From contig JAGVPR010000093.1 of the NCBI GenBank assembly GCA_020052115.1, positions 1 through 11,106 of the forward strand: DNA of 11,106 nucleotides, given 5' to 3'. The notes under the pieces were generated by a model. It was not told where the DNA came from and made no database searches. It saw only the letters and a program-made list of their open reading frames with translations. The stretch is from Candidatus Eiseniibacteriota bacterium. Its GTDB lineage: Bacteria; Eisenbacteria; RBG-16-71-46; JAGVPR01. Positions within the stretch are counted from its first letter, which is position 1. Each line of letters begins with the position of its first letter. Position numbers and translations under genes: made by a program. Shown one piece after another: positions 6,879 to 11,106 of this stretch.

Positions 6879-8948
6879 TCAGGCCTCGCTATCGAAGATC
6901 GCGCTGTCAAGATCCTTGACCGTCTCGTACCGCTTGCGCGCGAACGTGAGCTGCTCGCCGAACTCCGTGAACTGACGCTGAAGCTCTTTGCGGTCACGGG
7001 AGCTCGTCCAGATCTGGAAGACACGGTTCTCGAACGTCGTCTTCTCGTCCAGGCTGCCCAGGATCATGTCCATCTCGCCGATGACGAGCTCGAACATGTT
7101 GATCTTGCGCATCAGAATGTCGAGAACGTACGACTCGACCGTGTCGTCGGTCGTGAAGTTGTAGATGTAGATGTCGTGCGTCTGCCCCAGGCGGTGGACC
7201 CGTCCGATCCGCTGCTCCACCTTCATCGGGTTCCACGGCAGATCGTAGTTCACGATCGTGTGGCAGAACTGGAGGTTTCGACCCTCGCCCCCGGCCTCGG
7301 TGGAGATGAACACCTGCACCTCGCTCCGGAAGCGCTCGACCGCGGCCTCCTTCTCATCGGGCGTGAGGTTGCCGTGGAACACGGACGTTCGATACCCCAG
7401 CTTCTCGAGCGACCGTCGCAGGTACTCGAGCGTGCTCCGGAACTGGGTGAACACGATCACCTTGTCCCGGTGCTCCTCGAGGATCTTCAGGAGCCCGTCG
7501 AACTTCGCGTTGTGCTCGATGGACTTCGCGAGCGCGTGAAGCCGATCAATGCCGGCCAGCGCCGGGCCCAGTTCGTAGTTGTGCCGCGTCTTCTCCAGCG
7601 TCCGCTGCGCGGCGAACGTCGAGCTCCCCATCTCCTTCTGCAGCACCATCAAGATGAAGTGCCACTTCTGGTAGAAGGTGTCGTCCGAAGCGTGCGCCAT
7701 CTGAAAGATGAAGTCGGAGACCTGGTCGTAAAGCTCGCGCTCCGGACCGGTCAGCTCGAATCGCACCGTCTGCACGAGGCGCTGCGGAAACACGAGCGCC
7801 GTGCCCCCGCGGGTCGTCCGGATCATCACGTTCGAGAGCAGGGACGACAGCTCCCTCGTGTTCTTCGGGAGCCTCTTGTCGCCGCGCACCATGAAGCGCT
7901 TCCGGAAGGACCGGTACGTCCCGAGCGTCCCCGGCTTCAGCAACGTGATCAGGTTGAACAGCTCCCGCATGTCGTTCTGAACCGGCGTCGCCGTCAGGAG
8001 CAGCAGATACTTCGTCGGGAGATTGTGAATGAACTTCCAGCCGAGCGTGTTGTGGTTGCGCAGTCGGTGTGCCTCGTCCACGATGACGAGATCGTATGAA
8101 CGCTCCGCGATCTGATCGCGGTTCCTGATCGTCTTGGCCGTGTCGAGCGAGCAGATGACGAACTCGGCCTTCTGCCACTCGGCCGTCCTGCCGTGGACTA
8201 CGAAATCAAGGTCGAACTTGTGCTTCAACTCCTCGCGCCACTGCGTCACGAGCGAAACCGGGCAGAGAACGAGACCGCTCTTCACCAGGCCGCGAAGGAC
8301 GTACTCCTTCAGCACGACGCCGGCCTCGATCGTCTTCCCGAGACCGACCTCGTCGGCCAGCAGGGCGCGCCCGCGCATCTCGCGGAGCACCTTCAGACAG
8401 GCGCGGATCTGGTAAGTGTACCGCTCGATGTCGCGCACCGACTCGAGAGAGACAAGCCGCTCGAACCCCTTGCTGAGGACGAGATGCTCCGCTTCCAGGC
8501 GGAGCACGAAGCGACGCGCGTCGCCCCGTTTGCGCTTCTTGAGAAGGTCGAGGAGTTTCAGGCTCTCCTCCTCGAAGTAGGTCACATCCGGCTCGCTCCA
8601 GGCGGCCAGCAGCGGATGGCCGGGCTCCGACGCGACCATCTCCGGCGCCTCGACGGCGGCGGACTCCGACGCCCCGTCCGCCTCCTCGGGCGATTCATCG
8701 TCGGCGGGCAAGCCATCGGCTACCGCCGCACGGCCCTGGGGACGTTCGCGCCGGCGCGAGCGTCCCGTGCCCGCGCCGGCGGACTTCGCGCTGATCTGCG
8801 GATGGATGGAAGTGACCTTGCGAACGCCGTCCGCGAAGGCGACCTCAAGGATGTCGTAGAAATCACGCCGACGGATCTCCACGATCAGTCCTTCGCCGAA
8901 CTGTTCATGGATGATCCGGTCGCCGACGTTGTAGATCTGCTTCGGCAA
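6879..8948 (-). CDS. Snf2/RapA-type helicase-like ATPase with N-terminal Tudor-like domain
   Basis: This 689-residue superfamily 2 ATPase is of the kind that translocates on double-stranded DNA and remodels protein-DNA complexes. Residues 6-50 resemble the Tudor-like domain at the UvrD C-terminus (VGDRIIHEQFGEG, then a strand pair). A charged, Ala/Glu-rich linker runs from 52 to 117. Motor motifs are all intact: motif I D199-E-V-G-L-G-K-T206, motif II D291-E-A-H294, motif III L318-T-A-T-P322, motif V at S549-Q560 and motif VI Q579-R-I-G-R583 through Q589. The chain stops about 100 residues after motif VI, shorter than fused RapA-like proteins near 950-1000 residues; the missing part seems to be the next gene. 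The start is TTG at 8948, with AGGGGGT at 8954-8960 overlapping the stop of the upstream barrel gene. No nearby in-frame ATG would keep the Tudor-like domain. Confidence 0.93.
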   Translation of the reverse strand: MPKQIYNVGDRIIHEQFGEGLIVEIRRRDFYDILEVAFADGVRKVTSIHPQISAKSAGAGTGRSRRRERPQGRAAVADGLPADDESPEEADGASESAAVEAPEMVASEPGHPLLAAWSEPDVTYFEEESLKLLDLLKKRKRGDARRFVLRLEAEHLVLSKGFERLVSLESVRDIERYTYQIRACLKVLREMRGRALLADEVGLGKTIEAGVVLKEYVLRGLVKSGLVLCPVSLVTQWREELKHKFDLDFVVHGRTAEWQKAEFVICSLDTAKTIRNRDQIAERSYDLVIVDEAHRLRNHNTLGWKFIHNLPTKYLLLLTATPVQNDMRELFNLITLLKPGTLGTYRSFRKRFMVRGDKRLPKNTRELSSLLSNVMIRTTRGGTALVFPQRLVQTVRFELTGPERELYDQVSDFIFQMAHASDDTFYQKWHFILMVLQKEMGSSTFAAQRTLEKTRHNYELGPALAGIDRLHALAKSIEHNAKFDGLLKILEEHRDKVIVFTQFRSTLEYLRRSLEKLGYRTSVFHGNLTPDEKEAAVERFRSEVQVFISTEAGGEGRNLQFCHTIVNYDLPWNPMKVEQRIGRVHRLGQTHDIYIYNFTTDDTVESYVLDILMRKINMFELVIGEMDMILGSLDEKTTFENRVFQIWTSSRDRKELQRQFTEFGEQLTFARKRYETVKDLDSAIFDSEA

Positions 8949-8953
8949 GAGCG

Positions 8954-8960
8954 ACCCCCT
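8954..8960 (-). promoter_or_regulatory. Shine-Dalgarno site supporting the TTG start of the helicase gene
   Basis: AGGGGGT read on the - strand lies 5 bases before the TTG at 8948. It overlaps the TAG stop (8961-8959) of the upstream barrel gene, so ribosomes ending that gene sit on the helicase initiation site. It supports TTG as the genuine start. Confidence 0.6.
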
Positions 8961-9558
8961 ACTTCAACAGATACAAGTTCACGCCGAGCGAGGCCTGAGC
9001 CACGCCGCTGGCGCCGCCCTCGGCCAAGATCCCGAACGCGCGAACCCCCAGCTCCACGCCGATCGTGCGGCGGGGGAAGTACTCCAGCCCCGCGCCGGCC
9101 CAAGCCAGGAGGTTGTCTCCGTTCGCTGTCTGCTGCTCGTTTCGGCTGATCTCTATCGTCGGATGGTAGAACCCGGCGCCGCCGAAGAGGCTCTTGCCGA
9201 GCTTCCCGCGCCGGTCGAAGTGCCGCACGTACTCGCCCCCCGTCACGATCAGGATCAGTCGGTCCGGCGGCGCCAGGAGACTGTCCGGCCCCGGCATGCT
9301 GCCGAGCACCGACTCGAAAGTCAGCCGCTCGAAGACGAGCCCGACCGCCGCCTCGCGCGACATCGCATAGCGCAGCCGGACGCCGTAACCCGGCCCCAGG
9401 TCGAAGTCGTCGCCGTACTCGCCGCCGCCCTCGATTCCCTCGTACGATCCGAAGAGCCCGACCGTCAACGACCCTTTGCGCTGCTCGTAAGCCTCTGCCG
9501 CCGGCACCGCCGCCGCCAGCGCGACCGCGAGCACGCCCGCTGCCACGAGTGTCCTCAT
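8959..9558 (-). CDS. Small secreted protein, probable outer-membrane beta-barrel
   Basis: This 199-residue protein has a Sec signal peptide: a basic start, a hydrophobic Ala/Val/Leu core at about 5-20 and an A-x-A-type cleavage site near residues 21-23 (AEA before Tyr). The mature part, about 176 residues, alternates polar and hydrophobic or aromatic residues with Gly-rich turns, as expected of an eight-strand-sized outer-membrane barrel. Examples are the blocks LTVGLFGSYEG, YGVRLRYAM, AVGLVFERL, TGGEYVRHF and IGVELGVRAF. The final strand ends in VNLYLLK rather than the usual terminal Phe, so recognition by the barrel assembly machinery may be atypical. ATG 9558 has GGGAGGG at 9565-9571, spaced 6 bases. 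Why it sits between a recombinase and a helicase is unclear. No specific function can be assigned, and a soluble periplasmic beta protein remains possible. Confidence 0.75.
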   Translation of the reverse strand: MRTLVAAGVLAVALAAAVPAAEAYEQRKGSLTVGLFGSYEGIEGGGEYGDDFDLGPGYGVRLRYAMSREAAVGLVFERLTFESVLGSMPGPDSLLAPPDRLILIVTGGEYVRHFDRRGKLGKSLFGGAGFYHPTIEISRNEQQTANGDNLLAWAGAGLEYFPRRTIGVELGVRAFGILAEGGASGVAQASLGVNLYLLK

Positions 9559-9570
9559 CTCACACCCTCC

Positions 9571-9583
9571 CGCCCCGCGGGCG
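9571..9583 (-). other. Small GC-rich inverted repeat between xer and barrel genes
   Basis: CGCCC at 9571-9575 and GGGCG at 9579-9583 are complementary across a 3-base loop, giving a 5-base-pair all-GC stem. It lies between the recombinase stop (9592-9590) and the barrel ATG, and touches the Shine-Dalgarno site at 9565-9571. There is no T tract, so it is not an intrinsic terminator. It could modulate translation of the barrel gene or be chance in GC-rich DNA. Confidence 0.25.
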
Positions 9584-9589
9584 CGCCCC

Positions 9590-10498
9590 CTACCGGCCGC
9601 GCGGATGGAATGACCGGTACGTTTCCCTCAAGTAACCGCGATCCACATGTGTATAGATCTGCGTGGTCGAGAGCGACGCGTGTCCCAGCAACTCCTGCAC
9701 CACGCGCAGCGAGGCGCCCCCCTCGAGCAGGTGTGTCGCGAACGAGTGCCTGAGCACATGCGGCCACACGCGGCTCTCGAGCCCCGCCTCCTTCGACCAT
9801 CGCCTGAGAATCTTCCAGTATCCCATGCGCGTCAGCGCTCCGCCTCGCGCATTGAGAAAAATCTCCTCCACGGGGCGTCCCCGCGCGAGAGCCGGCCTGC
9901 CCGCGGCAAGATAGCCCCGCACGGCATCCACCGCCGTCTCCCCCACCGGCACGAGCCGCTCCTTCGCCCCTTTGCCCCGGACTCGGACGAACGCCTCATC
10001 GAGATCCAATTCGTGGCCCCGCAGGGCCGTGAGCTCCGACGCCCTGAGACCGGCAGCGTAGGCCAGCTCGAGCAGCGCCTTGTCCCGAAGCCCCCGAGGC
10101 CCCTCGACGACGACGGAGCCGAGCAGCCTCTCCACTTCCGGCACGCTCAGAACGTGCGGCAGGCGTCTCCACGGGCGCGGCGCCTCGATCAGGGCCGTCG
10201 GGTCGCCCGTCGCGTATCCCGAATCCAGCAGGAAGCGATGGAATCCCCGCAGCGAAGACCGGAGCCGCGCCATGGACGCCGGCGCCAGCCCTTTCAGCCC
10301 GCGAATGCGGCCCAGGTACTCCTCGATCTCCGCCGACGACACGTCCGCCGGCGTCGTCACCCCGCGCGCCGCGAGGTGCGCCAGGTAGCCTCCGAGATCC
10401 GCCGTGTAGGCTTCGAGCGTGTTCGCCGACAGCCCGCGCTCGTATCCCAGGTGCAGCAGATACGAATCAAGGTAATGCGCGAGAGGCTTGCCGCTCAT
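9590..10498 (-). CDS. xerC: Tyrosine recombinase XerC/XerD family
   Basis: This 302-residue site-specific recombinase is of the size and layout of XerC/XerD, which resolve chromosome dimers at dif. It has an N-terminal SAM-like core-binding domain (about 5-95) and a C-terminal catalytic domain (about 112-300). All six catalytic residues are visible: R152 (GLRASEL), K176 (GKGAKERLVP), H247 and R250 (PHVLRHSFATH), H273 (LGHASLS) and nucleophile Y282 (QIYTHV). Their spacing matches that known for E. coli XerD with a +3 offset. The ending SFHPRGR fits the family's HPR-type tail. ATG 10498 was chosen over an in-frame start 23 residues earlier because it has AGGAGG at 10506-10511 and gives the usual family length. 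The start overlaps the ogt stop by 4 bases (ATGA). XerC and XerD are hard to separate by eye, so the symbol is tentative. No dif-like site was seen. Confidence 0.92.
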   Translation of the reverse strand: MSGKPLAHYLDSYLLHLGYERGLSANTLEAYTADLGGYLAHLAARGVTTPADVSSAEIEEYLGRIRGLKGLAPASMARLRSSLRGFHRFLLDSGYATGDPTALIEAPRPWRRLPHVLSVPEVERLLGSVVVEGPRGLRDKALLELAYAAGLRASELTALRGHELDLDEAFVRVRGKGAKERLVPVGETAVDAVRGYLAAGRPALARGRPVEEIFLNARGGALTRMGYWKILRRWSKEAGLESRVWPHVLRHSFATHLLEGGASLRVVQELLGHASLSTTQIYTHVDRGYLRETYRSFHPRGR

Positions 10499-11031
10499 TC
10501 GCGCACCTCCTCCGGAAACCCGAGAGCCATCTGCCCGCTCTCCAGGGCGATCAGCCGCTCCTTCCACCGTGACCCTCCGGCGAAGCCGCCCAGCGTCAGG
10601 TCATCGTTGATGACGCGGTGGCAGGGCACGACGATCGGGAACGGATTAGTCCGCAGCGCCGACCCGACGGCCCGCGCGTACTCGGCGCCGCCGTAAGCCT
10701 CCGCCACCCATTTATACGACCTCAGCCGCCCGAATTCGATGCCCCGGACGATGTCCCAGATGCGCCTCTGAAACGCCGATGTTCCGCGCAAGTCGAGCGC
10801 GACATCCAAGGCGTTTCGGCGCCCGGCGAAGTACTCCTCGAGCTGCCGCACGGCGGGCGCCAGGGCCTCCGGATCGCGCGCGACATGGAATCGCGCGAGC
10901 GAAGCGATGCGCCGGATCACGCGCTCATCGGCCCGGGCCCCGAGCGAGATTGCGCAGAGCCCCTCCTCCGTGGAGGCGAGCCACACGCGCCCCAGCCGCG
11001 AGCGAAACGCCCATGTTCGGATCGTTGACAC
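10495..11031 (-). CDS. ogt: Methylated-DNA-[protein]-cysteine S-methyltransferase
   Basis: This 178-residue suicide DNA-repair protein moves the methyl group from O6-methylguanine (or O4-methylthymine) onto its own cysteine. The C-terminal domain carries the P136-C137-H-R-V140 active site, with C137 as acceptor. It also has the DNA-binding region T84-S-x-F-Q and R102-L-R-S-Y106, and the A119-R120-A-V-G segment holding the arginine finger, followed by N129-P. The less conserved N-terminal domain (about 1-80) is of the usual Ogt/MGMT size; there is no Ada-type zinc domain or AraC-like regulator, so it is an Ogt-type stand-alone enzyme. The start is GTG at 11031 with an excellent AGGAGG at 11040-11045. 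It heads the visible operon and overlaps the recombinase start by 4 bases. The reading frame stays open to the window edge upstream of the GTG, but length and the Shine-Dalgarno site favour 11031. Confidence 0.94.
   Translation of the reverse strand: MSTIRTWAFRSRLGRVWLASTEEGLCAISLGARADERVIRRIASLARFHVARDPEALAPAVRQLEEYFAGRRNALDVALDLRGTSAFQRRIWDIVRGIEFGRLRSYKWVAEAYGGAEYARAVGSALRTNPFPIVVPCHRVINDDLTLGGFAGGSRWKERLIALESGQMALGFPEEVRE
10506..10511 (-). promoter_or_regulatory. Shine-Dalgarno site fixing the recombinase start
   Basis: AGGAGG, extended to AGGAGGT, on the - strand lies 7 bases before ATG 10498, inside the last codons of ogt. Together with the ATGA overlap of stop and start, it indicates translational coupling of ogt and the recombinase, and rules in the shorter 302-residue form. 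Confidence 0.75.
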
Positions 11032-11053
11032 CGGCCGCTCCTCCTCCAGATCT

Positions 11054-11106
11054 CTACCCGCCCGCCGGGTCCTCGTCTCTCGCGCCGCCGCCTGCCGCGC
11101 CGCCGC
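11054..11106 (-). other. Possible 3' tail of a further upstream gene
   Basis: On the - strand one frame is open from the window edge for 16 codons, mostly Gly/Ala followed by RDEDPAGG, and ends with TAG at 11056-11054. That is 22 bases before the ogt start. Such Ala/Gly-rich tails are common ends of proteins in high-GC genomes, so the operon may begin further right. In 53 bases of GCC-type repeat-like sequence, however, an open frame proves little. Confidence 0.2.

Noticed and set aside
5698..8948. The Snf2 pair as part of a DISARM or Zorya defence island
   Set aside because: Both systems use Snf2-type helicases, but none of their other parts (DrmA/DrmB/DrmC or a methyltransferase; ZorA/ZorB) is in the window, and the neighbours are housekeeping-like.
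9590..10498. The tyrosine recombinase as the integrase of a mobile element
   Set aside because: Length, domain layout and HPR-type tail fit chromosomal XerC/XerD. There is no att-like repeat, tRNA end, excisionase or cargo, and the gene is translationally coupled to ogt.

Overview
The window is very GC-rich, densely coded bacterial chromosome. A lipoprotein signal peptide on one product and a signal-peptide-bearing probable outer-membrane barrel point to a diderm (Gram-negative-type) organism. The sequence alone does not settle the phylum. Uncultured high-GC lineages such as Eisenbacteria-, Gemmatimonadota-, Myxococcota- or Acidobacteriota-like groups are plausible but unproven. No tRNA, rRNA, CRISPR array, insertion sequence or prophage gene was seen.

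Layout: eight protein genes fill almost everything. On the + strand, a sigma70-like promoter (83-112) drives one gene, a lipid-anchored, two-half M16B metallopeptidase (167-2830). Everything else is on the - strand and reads from the right edge toward the peptidase. In transcription order these are a methylated-DNA-protein cysteine methyltransferase (ogt, 11031-10495), a XerC/XerD-type tyrosine recombinase (10498-9590), a small secreted probable beta-barrel protein (9558-8959), a Snf2/RapA-type helicase with an N-terminal Tudor-like domain (8948-6879), a 392-residue partner protein with a C-terminal four-cysteine zinc site (6876-5698), a membrane-anchored TPR protein (5693-5004) and a cytoplasmic GH57 alpha-glucan enzyme (4984-2837). 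The gaps are -4, 31, 10, 2, 4 and 19 bases, so this is probably one seven-gene operon. It ends 6 bases from the stop of the convergent peptidase gene, with no visible terminator between them.

The most interesting part is the helicase pair. The 689-residue helicase stops soon after its motor core. The next gene, 2 bases on, encodes what looks like the C-terminal half that other RapA/Snf2-like proteins carry in the same chain, plus an added CxxC...CxxC module. I read this as a split two-subunit Snf2 machine, possibly acting on RNA polymerase or DNA. The helicase core is certain, the split-half reading is an inference, and the function is unknown. Ogt, Xer and the helicase make the first part of the operon DNA-directed, while the barrel, TPR and GH57 genes look like unrelated functions under the same transcript.
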